Positions 1 through 10,602 of a stretch of DNA of 64,000 bases are shown here, in pieces; position 1 is the first letter of the stretch, and each line of letters starts with the position of its first letter. The position numbers and the translations under genes were made by a program. The notes below the pieces were generated by a model. The model saw only the letters and a program-made list of their open reading frames with translations. It made no database searches and was not told where the DNA came from. This stretch comes from Mesorhizobium sp. ES1-4 (GTDB taxonomy: Bacteria; Pseudomonadota; Alphaproteobacteria; Rhizobiales; Rhizobiaceae). Location of the stretch: the NCBI RefSeq assembly GCF_020164745.1, contig NZ_JAIUGV010000003.1, positions 414,821 through 478,820 on the forward strand, read 5' to 3'.

Positions 1-743
1 TGCGGCGCCTGTATCAGGACGGCTCCGCCAAGATCCGGCTGCCCGCCGTTTCGGCCGGGCCGCTGGAGGCCGTCCTGATCAATACCGCCGGCGGGCTGAC
101 CGGCGGCGACCGCCTCGGCTGGGATGTCGATGTCGGCGCGGATGCCAGCGCCGCGATAACGACCCAGGCCTGCGAAAAAGTCTATCGCGCCGTATCGGAC
201 CATGCCGAAGTCCAGGTCAGATTGACTGTCGGCGAGAATGGCAGCATCGCCTGGCTGCCGCAGGAAACCATCGTCTTCGACCGCGCCGCCTTTGCCCGCA
301 CGCTCGATGTCGAGCTAGAGGCCGGCGCCGAAGCCCTGGTGCTGGAAGCCACTGTCTTCGGCCGCCTGGCCATGGGCGAACGTGCCGCGCAGGGCACTTT
401 TCGCGACCGCTGGCGTGTCCGCAGGGAAGGAACCCTCATTCATGCCGAGGATTTCCGCATCGGACCCGCGATTGCCGGCACGCTGGCCCGTACGGCGATA
501 TCAGGTGGCGCGATCGCCATGGCTACGCTGCTGCTGGTGTCGCCGCGGGCAGAAGCCTTGCTCGACCCGGTCCGGGAGATCATTGGCGCCCGGGGCGGCG
601 CCAGCCTCTGGAGCGTGAAGACATCTGGCAAGCTTCTTGCGAGGCTTTACGCCGAGGACGGCTACCGGCTGCGCCAGCGGCTGGTCCCGCTCGTCGGATT
701 GCTCAATGGAAGGGCGGGGCTGCCCAAATTATGGTCACTGTGA
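1..743 (+). CDS. ureD: Urease accessory protein UreD, 5' end missing
   Basis: UreD (UreH) is the scaffold on which UreF and UreG dock to apo-urease during nickel insertion in the cytoplasm. The open frame runs from base 3 with no stop, so the start lies outside the window and 246 residues are visible. Family hallmarks are [12 protein letters not shown] near visible residue 28 and [10 protein letters not shown] shortly after. The gene ends TGA at 741-743, 28 bases before ureA, which fits the usual rhizobial order with ureD first. An internal ATG at 222 is not the true start because UreD homology continues upstream of it. Confidence 0.95.
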   Translation, partial: RRLYQDGSAKIRLPAVSAGPLEAVLINTAGGLTGGDRLGWDVDVGADASAAITTQACEKVYRAVSDHAEVQVRLTVGENGSIAWLPQETIVFDRAAFARTLDVELEAGAEALVLEATVFGRLAMGERAAQGTFRDRWRVRREGTLIHAEDFRIGPAIAGTLARTAISGGAIAMATLLLVSPRAEALLDPVREIIGARGGASLWSVKTSGKLLARLYAEDGYRLRQRLVPLVGLLNGRAGLPKLWSL

Positions 744-771
744 CTGTGTCCGCATCATTTCAGGAAGCCGC

Positions 772-1074
772 ATGAACCTGACGCCGAGGGAAAAGGACAA
801 GCTGCTGATCGCCATGGCGGCGGTCGTGGCGCGCAAGCGGCTGGAGCGCGGCGTCAAGCTCAATCATCCGGAGGCGATCGCGCTGATCACCGATTTCGTC
901 GTCGAGGGCGCCCGCGATGGCCGCCCGGTGGCCGAACTGATGGAGGCCGGCGCCCATGTCGTCAGCCGCGCCCAGGTGATGGAAGGCATCGCCGAGATGA
1001 TCCATGACGTGCAGGTGGAAGCAACCTTTGCCGATGGCACCAAGCTGGTGACCGTGCACGAACCCATCAGGTGA
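772..1074 (+). CDS. ureA: Urease gamma subunit
   Basis: The smallest structural subunit of the cytoplasmic nickel urease, which hydrolyses urea to ammonia and carbamate. The 100-residue product begins [17 protein letters not shown] and contains [20 protein letters not shown], both classical UreA sequence, and the length is exactly that of bacterial UreA. The open frame extends upstream to 637, but that extension overlaps ureD and has no UreA homology, so the ATG at 772 is chosen. It is followed 10 bases later by a DUF1272 gene rather than directly by ureB. Confidence 0.97.
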   Translation: MNLTPREKDKLLIAMAAVVARKRLERGVKLNHPEAIALITDFVVEGARDGRPVAELMEAGAHVVSRAQVMEGIAEMIHDVQVEATFADGTKLVTVHEPIR

Positions 1075-1084
1075 GGAGACCGAC

Positions 1085-1339
1085 ATGCTTGAGCTGCGCC
1101 CGAACTGCGAATGCTGTGACAAGGACCTGCCGCCGGACGCGCGGGATGCGCGGATCTGTACTTTCGAGTGCACGTTCTGCGCCGGCTGCGTGGACACTGT
1201 GCTCGGGGGCGTCTGCCCGAACTGCGGCGGCAATTTTACAGCCCGGCCGATCCGCCCCGCAGCGATGCTGAAGAAATATCCGGCTTCGACCAAACGCGTG
1301 CTCAAGGCCGAGGGCTGCGGCCCCCGCCAAGCCGCCTGA
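1085..1339 (+). CDS. DUF1272 small cysteine-rich protein
   Basis: An 84-residue protein starting MLELRPNCECCDKDLPP. It has four cysteine clusters: CECC, a C..C pair near residue 25-29, CAGC and CPNC. This spacing is typical of DUF1272, a probable small zinc-ribbon domain of unknown function. It sits in the urease operon between ureA and ureJ with short spacers (10 and 15 bases), so it is presumably co-transcribed. A metal-related role is only a guess from the cysteines and the nickel-enzyme context. Confidence 0.85.
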   Translation: MLELRPNCECCDKDLPPDARDARICTFECTFCAGCVDTVLGGVCPNCGGNFTARPIRPAAMLKKYPASTKRVLKAEGCGPRQAA

Positions 1340-1354
1340 CGAAAGGCAAGTAAA

Positions 1355-1942
1355 ATGATCCCTGTCCAACGCCTGTGCCTCTCGGCGAGCCTGCTTTTGG
1401 CGGCAGCCATGCCCGCCTACGCCCATGTCGGCATCGGCACGACCTCTTCGTTCACCGCCGGCTTCATGCATCCTTTGTCCGGCCTTGATCATATGACTGT
1501 GATGATCGCGGTCGGGCTGTGGGCGGCGCTCAAGGGCGGCGGAGCGATCTGGGCGTGGCCGGCGGCCTTTGTCGGCGTGATGCTGGGCGGCGCTGCCCTT
1601 GGCATGGCCCACATGCCGCTGCCTTTCGTCGAACCGGGGATCCTGGCCTCGGTCGTGGCGCTCGGGCTGCTGGTGGCGCTGGCGGTCGATTTGCCTGTTT
1701 CGGCCGGTGTCGCCATTCTCGGCCTGTTCGCGCTGTTTCACGGCCATGCCCATGGCACGGAAGTGCCGGAAAATGCCGGCGGGCTCGAATATATGGCCGG
1801 CTTCGCCGTCGCCACCGTGCTGCTCCATGCCATCGGCATCGCCGCCGGGCTTGGCCTTGGCATGCGGTTCCGCGCCGTGGCTCGCATCGCGGGTGCCGCC
1901 TGCGCGGCGATCGGCGTCGGCTTCGTCTTTGGCGTCGTGTGA
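1355..1942 (+). CDS. ureJ: HupE/UreJ family membrane protein
   Basis: A 195-residue inner-membrane protein of the HupE/UreJ family, thought to bring nickel to urease or hydrogenase. It has a cleavable-looking signal sequence (residues 1-23, ending AYA before HVG). It also has the family signature HPLSGLDH at residues 39-46 and a second histidine cluster FHGHAHG near residue 130. Five or six further hydrophobic segments follow. It lies between the DUF1272 gene and ureB, 6 bases before ureB, consistent with co-expression with urease. Nickel transport is family knowledge, not seen directly. Confidence 0.9.
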   Translation: MIPVQRLCLSASLLLAAAMPAYAHVGIGTTSSFTAGFMHPLSGLDHMTVMIAVGLWAALKGGGAIWAWPAAFVGVMLGGAALGMAHMPLPFVEPGILASVVALGLLVALAVDLPVSAGVAILGLFALFHGHAHGTEVPENAGGLEYMAGFAVATVLLHAIGIAAGLGLGMRFRAVARIAGAACAAIGVGFVFGVV

Positions 1943-1948
1943 GGTCAG

Positions 1949-2254
1949 ATGATCCCCGGCGAAATCATCCCCGCCCAAGGCGATATCGAACTCAACAAGG
2001 GTCTGCCGACCGTCACCCTGAAAGTGGCCAATAGCGGCGACCGGCCGGTCCAGGTCGGCAGCCACTATCATTTCTTCGAAATCAATGAGGGGCTGAAATT
2101 CGACCGCGAGCGGGCGCGCGGCATGCGCCTCGACATCGCCGCCGGCACGGCCACGCGCTTCGAGCCCGGCCAGGAACGCGACGTCACGCTGGTGCCTCTT
2201 GGCGGCAAGCGCGAGGTCTACGGGTTCCAGCAGAAGGTGATGGGCAAGCTGTGA
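1949..2254 (+). CDS. ureB: Urease beta subunit
   Basis: The 101-residue beta subunit of urease. It begins [18 protein letters not shown] and carries the conserved SHYHFFE motif near residue 38 and the [10 protein letters not shown] segment. It assembles with UreA and UreC in the (alpha-beta-gamma)3 enzyme. In this genome the gene is not followed by ureC: two genes on the opposite strand intervene, so about 1.25 kb separates the two structural genes. The length and both ends match free-standing UreB, so there is no sign of fusion or truncation. Confidence 0.97.
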   Translation: MIPGEIIPAQGDIELNKGLPTVTLKVANSGDRPVQVGSHYHFFEINEGLKFDRERARGMRLDIAAGTATRFEPGQERDVTLVPLGGKREVYGFQQKVMGKL

Positions 2255-2322
2255 GGCCGGTGGCGTCTCATGCGCGGCGGGCGCCCCGCGTGGGGACAAG
2301 CACGAGAGCAGACGCTGCCGGC

Positions 2323-2835
2323 TCAGTCCGACGGTTTGGCCGCCGCATAGATGACGATCTTCCCGGGATTGTCGAATTCGACGGCGAGAACGTCATCCGC
2401 CAGCACGCGCCGCGAAGCGATGGCATTGAAGAGCAAAGCGTTGGCTTCGATCTCCTTGCGCAATTCGGTGACGTCCTCCTGGTGCTGCCGGACCTTGTTC
2501 TCGATGGCCGGCGGCGGGCCGCCCTCGCTGCGTGCCGCATCGGTCAGGAACACGATATCGACCTTGTCGAGCTTGGACGTCTTGCGCACCGTGCTGATAT
2601 TTTCGCGCGTGCGGTCGATCGCGGAACTGACCTTGCCGATCTCCGCGGCCGTCTTGGCCTCTTCCTGATTGACTTGCGAGCCGACGATGCGGTCGACGGT
2701 CTCCGGACTATCCAGCCCCTGCGCGTTCACTGCCGCCTGGGGAACGCTCGCCGCCAGAAACGCAGCCGCCGCAATGGCGTGCAACCATCGGGCGTCGGGC
2801 AGCAAGCGGGCATCGGGAAGAGTGATGGGGGCCAT
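2323..2835 (-). CDS. Secreted hypothetical protein, antisense within the urease locus
   Basis: An unrecognised 170-residue product on the strand opposite to the urease genes. Residues 13-38 form a hydrophobic signal-like segment ending near VNAQG. Residues 45-140 are charged and probably helical, possibly coiled coil (runs such as EEAKTAAEIGK and QHQEDVTELRKEIEAN). Codon use looks like a real gene: the third positions are GC-rich, and the alternative frames on the + strand have no recognisable product. It is followed downstream on its own strand by nothing before ureB, with which it is tail-to-tail. The start ATG at 2835 has only a weak ribosome site. Confidence 0.7.
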   Translation of the reverse strand: MAPITLPDARLLPDARWLHAIAAAAFLAASVPQAAVNAQGLDSPETVDRIVGSQVNQEEAKTAAEIGKVSSAIDRTRENISTVRKTSKLDKVDIVFLTDAARSEGGPPPAIENKVRQHQEDVTELRKEIEANALLFNAIASRRVLADDVLAVEFDNPGKIVIYAAAKPSD

Positions 2836-2949
2836 CGTTCGCTTTCGCAGTTTGCTCCAACACCTGGAAAACGAAACGCCCCCAGCCCTGTCCCGGTTCC
2901 CTTCCTATTTCGGCGGGCGGACCGGATACCGGCCCGCCGCGCCGGGTCT

Positions 2950-3342
2950 TTAACTCGCTTTCTTGGTGATCAGGGTCAGCGCGCCGTTTGGCTCCATGCT
3001 GGCCGCGACCACCTGCGCCGAGGTCATTCCCTTGGCCTGAAGGGCGGATTTCACCTTGGGCGTGGCGTCAATCGAACTGCGCAGCTTCTGAAGGCCGGCA
3101 TCGCCACGCTGGGCGATCACCTGATTGACCTGCGTCTGGGTGTCCTTCGGCAGGTCTGTGATGTCGACAATATTGACGCTCTGGATCGCCGGCGCGGCCT
3201 GCTGGCCGCCAGGGGCCGGCGTTTTCGCCCCGGGGGCGGTCGTAGCCGGTCCGGGCTGTTGCGCAGGCTGCTGCTGGGCACTGGCGGGGCCAGCGAGCAT
3301 CAGGCCGGCGGCGGCGGCGGCAAGAAGTATCGATTTGCGCAT
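2950..3342 (-). CDS. Small secreted hypothetical protein, antisense within the urease locus
   Basis: A 130-residue predicted periplasmic protein. Residues 1-22 are a clear signal peptide (MRKSILLAAAAAGLMLAGPASAQ). A Q/P/A-rich linker follows, then a folded-looking part from about residue 55 (SVNIVDITDLPKDTQTQVNQ) to the end. ATG at 3342 is preferred over ATG at 3357, because the upstream ATG lies inside the strong GGAAGG ribosome site that precedes 3342. The linker has a low-complexity PAPGGQQAAPA composition. It is divergent from ureC and 114 bases upstream of the 2323-2835 gene on the same strand. No family recognised. Confidence 0.75.
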   Translation of the reverse strand: MRKSILLAAAAAGLMLAGPASAQQQPAQQPGPATTAPGAKTPAPGGQQAAPAIQSVNIVDITDLPKDTQTQVNQVIAQRGDAGLQKLRSSIDATPKVKSALQAKGMTSAQVVAASMEPNGALTLITKKAS

Positions 3343-3509
3343 GGATTTTCCTTCCATCGATTTGGCAAACGGTCGTCTTGGGGTGACCTGCCAAGCTCAA
3401 CCGCCAAATGGGATCAGAAGGTGTCGCCCGGCGGGTCATTGCGTGACCATTGGATGGCGGCAATGTGCAGGCCGGCTTCAACGACATCGCATTTCGGGAG
3501 CAATCGCCG
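3343..3509. promoter_or_regulatory. Divergent intergenic region in front of ureC
   Basis: This 167-base region separates the leftward secreted-protein gene from ureC. Because ureC is cut off from ureB by two antisense genes, its promoter probably lies here. Visible symmetry includes GGTCA-N5-TGACC at 3434-3448 and the distant pair ATTTGGC (3360) / GCCAAAT (3403). A GGGAG ribosome site at 3496-3500 precedes the ATG at 3510. No confident -35/-10 pair was identified. Confidence 0.45.
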
Positions 3510-5222
<1,713 letters not shown>

Positions 5223-5320
5223 GGCGAAATCGGCCGTCGCGTCGGGTGGTGCAAAATCCGTTGCGGCAGGGGACTCTACGCCGCAATATGCGGTCACGAA
5301 AAGCCGCATTGTGATCAGGT

Positions 5321-5914
5321 ATGGCAACTGAAATAGCCTCCGCCCACGACATCTTCCCGCATATCCGCATCGTCATGGGCATGGTGATCGGGCTTGGTGT
5401 CGCCCGCCTGCTGTCGGGGGTGGCGCGCATCGTCCAACATCCCGGCCAGTACCGGCTCTATCCGGTGCATCTGGCGTGGGTCGCCTCGGTGCTGTTGATG
5501 CTGGTGCATTTCTGGTGGTGGGAGTTCGGCCTCTACGCCATCGAAACCTGGACCTTCGGCAAATACCTTTTCATCATCCTTTACGCCATCACGCTGTTCC
5601 TGCTCTGCGCGCTGCTGTTTCCGGATTCGATGCTGGACTACACCAGCTACGAGGACTTCTTCTATTCGCGCCGCGCCTGGTTCTTCGGCCTGCTGGCCGC
5701 GACCTATCTTCTCGATGTCATCGACACGCTTTTGAAAGGTCCGGAGCACTTCGCCCGCTTCGGCAGCGAATATCTGTTCCGGACGCCGATCTTCGTCGCG
5801 TTCTGCATCGCCGCGATCCTGGTGCGCGACCGCCGCTTCCACATCGCCTTCGTCACGGCGGCGCTGATCTATCAGGTATCGTTCATCCTGCGGCTCTTCG
5901 ACACGATCGTATGA
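5321..5914 (+). CDS. Integral membrane protein of unknown function
   Basis: A 197-residue protein with about five membrane-spanning segments. The clearest are around residues 17-35, 48-68, 80-100, 122-140 and 155-190. It has a cluster of tryptophans in FWWWEFGLYA. No characterised family is recognised. It lies 98 bases after ureC, and only 44 bases separate it from the GST gene that overlaps ureE, so it is probably read with the urease genes. A role in urea or metal entry is possible from context, but nothing in the sequence shows it. Confidence 0.8.
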   Translation: MATEIASAHDIFPHIRIVMGMVIGLGVARLLSGVARIVQHPGQYRLYPVHLAWVASVLLMLVHFWWWEFGLYAIETWTFGKYLFIILYAITLFLLCALLFPDSMLDYTSYEDFFYSRRAWFFGLLAATYLLDVIDTLLKGPEHFARFGSEYLFRTPIFVAFCIAAILVRDRRFHIAFVTAALIYQVSFILRLFDTIV

Positions 5915-5958
5915 CACCGGCCGATGATCTAGAGTGCCGGGGAAAGGCAGGTTCAACG

Positions 5959-6564
5959 ATGTACAAGGCGGTCGGGTCGCGCGGATCACGGGTCAGCCGC
6001 GTCCTCTGGATGCTGGAGGAACTCGGGCAGCCTTATGAATTCGTCGAGGTCAAGCTCCGCTCGCCGGAAGCCTACGAACTCAATCCGTCGGGCAAGGTGC
6101 CGATCCTTATCGATGGCGAGCTGACGGTTACGGATTCGGCGGCGATCTGCGTCTATCTGGCGGAGAAGCACGCCGACGCGGGGATGGGCGCCAATCCCGG
6201 TCTCGCCGGCCGTGCCGAGATGGATTCCTGGATGCATTTTGCCCAGAGCGAGTTCGAGGCGCCGCTGTGGAACAAGCTGCGCCACCGCTTCCTGTTGCCG
6301 AAAGAGGTGCGGGTCGATGTCGGTCCCGCCGCGGCCTATGACTTCGCCTCGGAAGTCAAGGCATTGGACCGGCGGCTGGGCGACAGGCCGTTCGCACTGG
6401 GCGACAGGTTTTCGGCCGTCGACGTGCTGCTCGGCGACATGGGCGGCTGGGCGCGTGCCGGCCGGTTCCCGATCGGGTCCGAGCGCGTCAACGCCTATCT
6501 CGACCGGGTGCTTTCGCGCCCTGCCCGTGCGCGGGCGCAAGCCAATGGCGGAGCCATGAAATGA
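5959..6564 (+). CDS. Glutathione S-transferase family protein
   Basis: A 201-residue protein with a thioredoxin-like N-terminal GST domain (residues 1-80) and an all-helical C-terminal domain. The N-terminal part reads [20 protein letters not shown] with a serine-rich start typical of bacterial GSTs. The cis-proline motif GKVPIL and the glutathione-contacting [14 protein letters not shown] follow. The open frame extends far upstream, but the homology starts at the ATG at 5959. Its TGA overlaps the ureE ATG by four bases, so it is translationally coupled to a urease nickel chaperone, an odd partnership. Substrate unknown. Confidence 0.88.
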   Translation: MYKAVGSRGSRVSRVLWMLEELGQPYEFVEVKLRSPEAYELNPSGKVPILIDGELTVTDSAAICVYLAEKHADAGMGANPGLAGRAEMDSWMHFAQSEFEAPLWNKLRHRFLLPKEVRVDVGPAAAYDFASEVKALDRRLGDRPFALGDRFSAVDVLLGDMGGWARAGRFPIGSERVNAYLDRVLSRPARARAQANGGAMK

Positions 6565-7136
6565 AGCTCGATATCAAGACCGATTTCACAAAGTTCCCGC
6601 GCGCCGTTTCCGTGCTGCCCGCCGGCGAGGCAGGAGCGTCCGCCCCGTTTGCCAAGGCTGTGCTTGCCCATGACGAGCGGCATCTGCGCCGCCGCGCCAT
6701 CGAGCTCGCCGATGGCGGCAAGGTGCTGGTCGACCTGCCCGAGCCGGTTGTCCTCAACGACGGCGACCGGCTGGTGCTGGAGGATGACCGCCATGTCGAG
6801 ATCGGCGCGGCGCCGGAAGAGGTCTATGACATCCGCGCCCGTGACGCCGTGCATCTGGCCGAGCTCGCCTGGCATATCGGCAACCGCCATCTCGCCGCCG
6901 GCATCGAGGCGCACCGCATCCTCATCCTGCGCGATCATGTCATCAAGACGATGCTGGAGGGGCTCGGCGCCACGGTGCGTGAGGTCTCGGAGCCGTTCAA
7001 GCCGGTGCGCGGCGCCTATTCCGGCGGCCACGATCACGGCCATGCGCACAGCCATGCCGAGGCGCACAGCCATGGCCATGACGAATCCCATTCGCACAGC
7101 CACGCGCATTCGCATCACGATCATCATCATGACTGA
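6561..7136 (+). CDS. ureE: Urease nickel metallochaperone UreE
   Basis: UreE delivers nickel to the UreDFG-apo-urease complex. The 191-residue product has the UreE N-terminal domain ([16 protein letters not shown]), the metal-binding C-terminal domain ([10 protein letters not shown]) and a long histidine tail. From about residue 155 the tail contains 17 histidines in HxH and HxHxH patterns. Not all UreE proteins have this tail; where present it stores several nickel ions. The start overlaps the GST stop by 4 bases, and the last codons overlap the ureF start by 8 bases. Confidence 0.96.
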   Translation: MKLDIKTDFTKFPRAVSVLPAGEAGASAPFAKAVLAHDERHLRRRAIELADGGKVLVDLPEPVVLNDGDRLVLEDDRHVEIGAAPEEVYDIRARDAVHLAELAWHIGNRHLAAGIEAHRILILRDHVIKTMLEGLGATVREVSEPFKPVRGAYSGGHDHGHAHSHAEAHSHGHDESHSHSHAHSHHDHHHD

Positions 7137-7800
7137 CCAGCCCTCCGGCATCGCCCTGCTGCGGCTGATGGCTTGGCTTTCGCCGGTCTTTCCGGTGGGC
7201 GGCTTCTCCTACAGCCATGGTCTCGAGCGCGCCGTCCATGACGGGCTGGTGCGCGACGGCAACAGCCTCGCTGCCTGGCTGGAGACCCTGGTCGAGATGG
7301 GTTCGGGCTGGAACGATGCCGTGCTGTTCGCCGAGAGCTGGCGCCGCGCCCGCGAAGGCGGCGACCTGGACGAAATCGCCGCACTGGCCGAGGCACTGGC
7401 CGGCTCGCGCGAACGCCACACCGAGACCATGCTGCAAGGCGCGGCCTTCCTTAAGGCGGCCGGCCCCTGGCCCAATCCCGTAATGCAGCGCTTGCCAGCC
7501 GAATGCGCCTATTGCATCGCTGTCGGCGCTGTCGCTGGCGGCAACGGCATTGCGCTGCAGGACGCGCTGGCCGCCTTCCTGCAAGCCTTCTTCTCCAACC
7601 TCGTCCAGGCCGCGATCCGGCTCGGCGTGATCGGCCAGAACGAGGCCACGGCGCTGCTCGCAGGTTTCGAGCCCCTGGCGCTGGCAACCGCCGCCCGCGC
7701 GTCCGGATCGACACCGGACGATCTCGGCGGCTGCGCCCTCGTCTCCGACATCACGGCGATGAAGCACGAAACCCAATATTCGCGATTGTTCCGCTCATGA
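7129..7800 (+). CDS. ureF: Urease accessory protein UreF
   Basis: UreF, 223 residues, acts as the fidelity checkpoint of the UreDFG complex during nickel insertion. It is recognised by [17 protein letters not shown] near the N terminus, by [19 protein letters not shown] in the middle, and by the helical architecture. ATG 7129 lies inside the last codons of ureE (CATCATCATGAC), so the histidine tail of UreE and the UreF start share DNA. The stop overlaps the DUF3995 gene start by four bases. Confidence 0.96.
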   Translation: MTDQPSGIALLRLMAWLSPVFPVGGFSYSHGLERAVHDGLVRDGNSLAAWLETLVEMGSGWNDAVLFAESWRRAREGGDLDEIAALAEALAGSRERHTETMLQGAAFLKAAGPWPNPVMQRLPAECAYCIAVGAVAGGNGIALQDALAAFLQAFFSNLVQAAIRLGVIGQNEATALLAGFEPLALATAARASGSTPDDLGGCALVSDITAMKHETQYSRLFRS

Positions 7801-8233
7801 TCCTCCTCGCCTTCGTCCTCTCATTCGTCCTGCTGCTGATTACGGCACTGCATGTCTATTGGGGCATCGGCGGCATCTGGCCGGGTAGGGATGCCGCGTC
7901 CTGCGCCCACGCCGTCGTGGGCTTTCGCGGGGTCGACGAAATGCCGACCCCGTTCGCCAGTTTCGCCGTTGCCGCTTGCCTTGGGCTGGCAACGCTGTGG
8001 CCGCTGGCGCTCATCGGTTTCTTTGCCTCGCCTTTTCCAAAGGAGGGCCTTGCCGCCACGTCGATGCTGATCGGTCTGGTGTTCCTGGGGCGCGGCATCG
8101 CCGGTTTCACGCCCTGGTGGCGCCGGCTGGCGCCGCAACAGCCTTTCGCGCGGCTCGATACAAGTCTCTATTCGCCGCTGTGCCTATTGATCGGGCTCGG
8201 CTTCACGGTCCTTGCCATCATGGGGTTCCCGAC

Positions 8234-8237
<4 letters not shown>
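7797..8237 (+). CDS. DUF3995 membrane protein
   Basis: A 146-residue protein with four predicted membrane helices. The N-terminal half reads [15 protein letters not shown], then a soluble turn with [15 protein letters not shown], a pattern I associate with DUF3995. Function unknown. It is inserted between ureF and ureG and is coupled to both by ATGA overlaps (7797-7800 and 8234-8237), so it must be translated with the nickel-insertion proteins. Whether it takes part in urease maturation or is a passenger cannot be told from sequence. Confidence 0.85.
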
Positions 8238-8875
<638 letters not shown>

Positions 8876-8954
8876 CTGGCTTCTGCACCAAGCGAAAGCG
8901 GTTGCGGGCACCAGCGCAGCGCGGCATTGTCGCGGAAACCGGAGGATTTTTCAG

Positions 8955-9722
8955 ATGAGCATCGCCCGCCTGCAGAAGGAAACGCTGACCAACCTGCCCT
9001 TCTATGAAGAGCGCGTCGATCTCGCCTGCGCCTTCCGCTGGACGGCGCGGCTCAACATGCACGAAGCGGTGGCCAATCATTTTTCGCTGGCCGTCAACGA
9101 CGACGGCACCAGGTTCCTGATGAACCCGAACCAGGTGCATTTCTCGCGCATCAAGGCGAGCGACCTGATCGAGATCGATGCCAACGACCCCGACACGCTT
9201 TCGGGACCGAATGCGCCCGACCCGACGGCATGGGGCCTGCACGGCGCGGTCCATCGCAATGTACCGCACGCGCGCTGCGTCATGCATGTGCATTCGATCC
9301 ACGCCACGGTGCTGGCCTCGCTTGCCGACTCGACTCTGCCGCCGATCGACCAGAACTCGGCGATGTTCTTCAACCGTCACGTGGTCGACGCGCATTATGG
9401 CGGGCTGGCCTTCGAGGAAGAGGGCGAACGCTGCTCGCAGCTTCTCGCCGACCCCAAGGTCAAGGTGATGGTGATGGGCAACCATGGCGTGCTGGTCATC
9501 GGCGACACCGTCGCCGATGCCTTCAACCGCATGTTCTACTTCGAGCGCGCCGCCGAGACCTACATCAAGGCGCTGTGGACCGGCCGGCCGCTGCGCACCC
9601 TCTCCGACGCGATCGCCGAGAAGGCGGCAAGCGAGATGGACGACTATCCCGGCCAGGCCGAGCGTCACCTCGCCGAGTTGAAGGCGATCCTCGACGAGCA
9701 GGAGCCGGTTTACCGGAACTGA
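8955..9722 (+). CDS. Class II aldolase/adducin family protein
   Basis: A 255-residue cytosolic protein with the class II aldolase/adducin fold. Putative zinc-binding histidines lie in MHVHSIHAT and GNHGV. The family includes fuculose-1-phosphate and ribulose-5-phosphate aldolases/epimerases but also many proteins of unknown substrate. A GGAGG at 8941-8945 precedes the ATG at 8955; the upstream in-frame extension overlaps ureG and is rejected. It ends three bases from the convergent HAD phosphatase. The substrate cannot be inferred. Confidence 0.85.
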   Translation: MSIARLQKETLTNLPFYEERVDLACAFRWTARLNMHEAVANHFSLAVNDDGTRFLMNPNQVHFSRIKASDLIEIDANDPDTLSGPNAPDPTAWGLHGAVHRNVPHARCVMHVHSIHATVLASLADSTLPPIDQNSAMFFNRHVVDAHYGGLAFEEEGERCSQLLADPKVKVMVMGNHGVLVIGDTVADAFNRMFYFERAAETYIKALWTGRPLRTLSDAIAEKAASEMDDYPGQAERHLAELKAILDEQEPVYRN

Positions 9723-9725
9723 GGA

Positions 9726-10358
9726 TTACAGTCCGAGCTGGGCCCGCAATTCCTCGGCGCTGTTGATGACGATGGCGCCGGGCGGTCCTTCCATCGGCGC
9801 TTCCGGCCAGAAGATCGTCTTCATTCCAGCCGCCAGGCCCGCCATGGCGCCGGGCCAGCTGTCGTCGACCGCGACGGCATGCAGGGGATCGACGTCGGCC
9901 AGATAGGCGGCGCGCAGGAAAGGCTCGGCGTGCGGCTTGCCTTCGCGCACGTCGTTGCGGCTGATCGTCTTCATGCCGGGGTAGGTAAGGCCGACCATGC
10001 GCAGGTTGGCATCGACGATCATCCGGTCCGAGTTGGAGACCACAGCCTGCTGGACGCCGAGCGAGCGCAATTCATTGAAGATCTCGATGGCGCCGGGCCG
10101 CGGCTTCAGCCCTTCGACCAGCGGCAGGTAATGCTCGTATTTGTGGACGATCCATTCGTCGAAAGGCAGTTGCAGCCCGAACTCGTCGCGCATCATTTCG
10201 TAGACCGGCCAGGCGGCGACGCCGAGCACGCGCTCATGCAGATCAGCCGGCGGCGTGAGGCCGGCATTTCGCATCGCTGCAACGAGGGCTGCCGCGTGCA
10301 GCGGTTCGCTGTCGACCAGCGTGCCGTCCATGTCCCAGAAAACCGCCTTCGGTGTCAT
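9726..10358 (-). CDS. HAD-superfamily phosphatase
   Basis: A 210-residue HAD hydrolase of the sugar-phosphatase/beta-phosphoglucomutase type. All four motifs are present: DMDGTLVDSE (nucleophile and acid Asp), VVSNSD, the lysine in REGKPHAEP, and AVDDSWPGAMA. The alpha-helical cap follows motif I. ATG 10358 is taken because the homology starts MTPKAVFWDMDG; the longer frame to 10631 has no family sequence. It is divergent from the SorC-type regulator, which suggests a sugar phosphate substrate, but this is not shown. Confidence 0.88.
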   Translation of the reverse strand: MTPKAVFWDMDGTLVDSEPLHAAALVAAMRNAGLTPPADLHERVLGVAAWPVYEMMRDEFGLQLPFDEWIVHKYEHYLPLVEGLKPRPGAIEIFNELRSLGVQQAVVSNSDRMIVDANLRMVGLTYPGMKTISRNDVREGKPHAEPFLRAAYLADVDPLHAVAVDDSWPGAMAGLAAGMKTIFWPEAPMEGPPGAIVINSAEELRAQLGL

Positions 10359-10602
10359 GCAGCGCTCCTTTTTGCGATCCCTTAAAGGGTTTGCGGCGGG
10401 AGATAAACCTTTGGCGGCCATGGAACACGGCTTCCGCTGGAAAAATGGAACCCGCCGCGCTTGCTCCGGTCCAATGTTGGCGGAGAAAACCGCCGCTGCG
10501 TCGAAGTAAGCATTTGCTCTTGAGATTGGCAATTGCGCAGGCGGCCATTCCCTGCGAAACTGATGCGGACCGCCTGATGACCGGCGGGTTCGGGAGGCAG
10601 AC
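10359..10602. promoter_or_regulatory. Divergent intergenic region between HAD phosphatase and SorC regulator
   Basis: This 244-base region must hold the promoters of two divergent genes. It is less GC-rich than its surroundings in its right half (AAGTAAGCATTTGCTCTTGAG near 10505). I see no convincing reading frame, terminator or clear operator in it. Confidence 0.4.

Noticed and set aside
5288..5309. Regulatory hairpin between ureC and the membrane protein
   Set aside because: ATGCGG/CCGCAT is a short stem and could be chance in GC-rich DNA.
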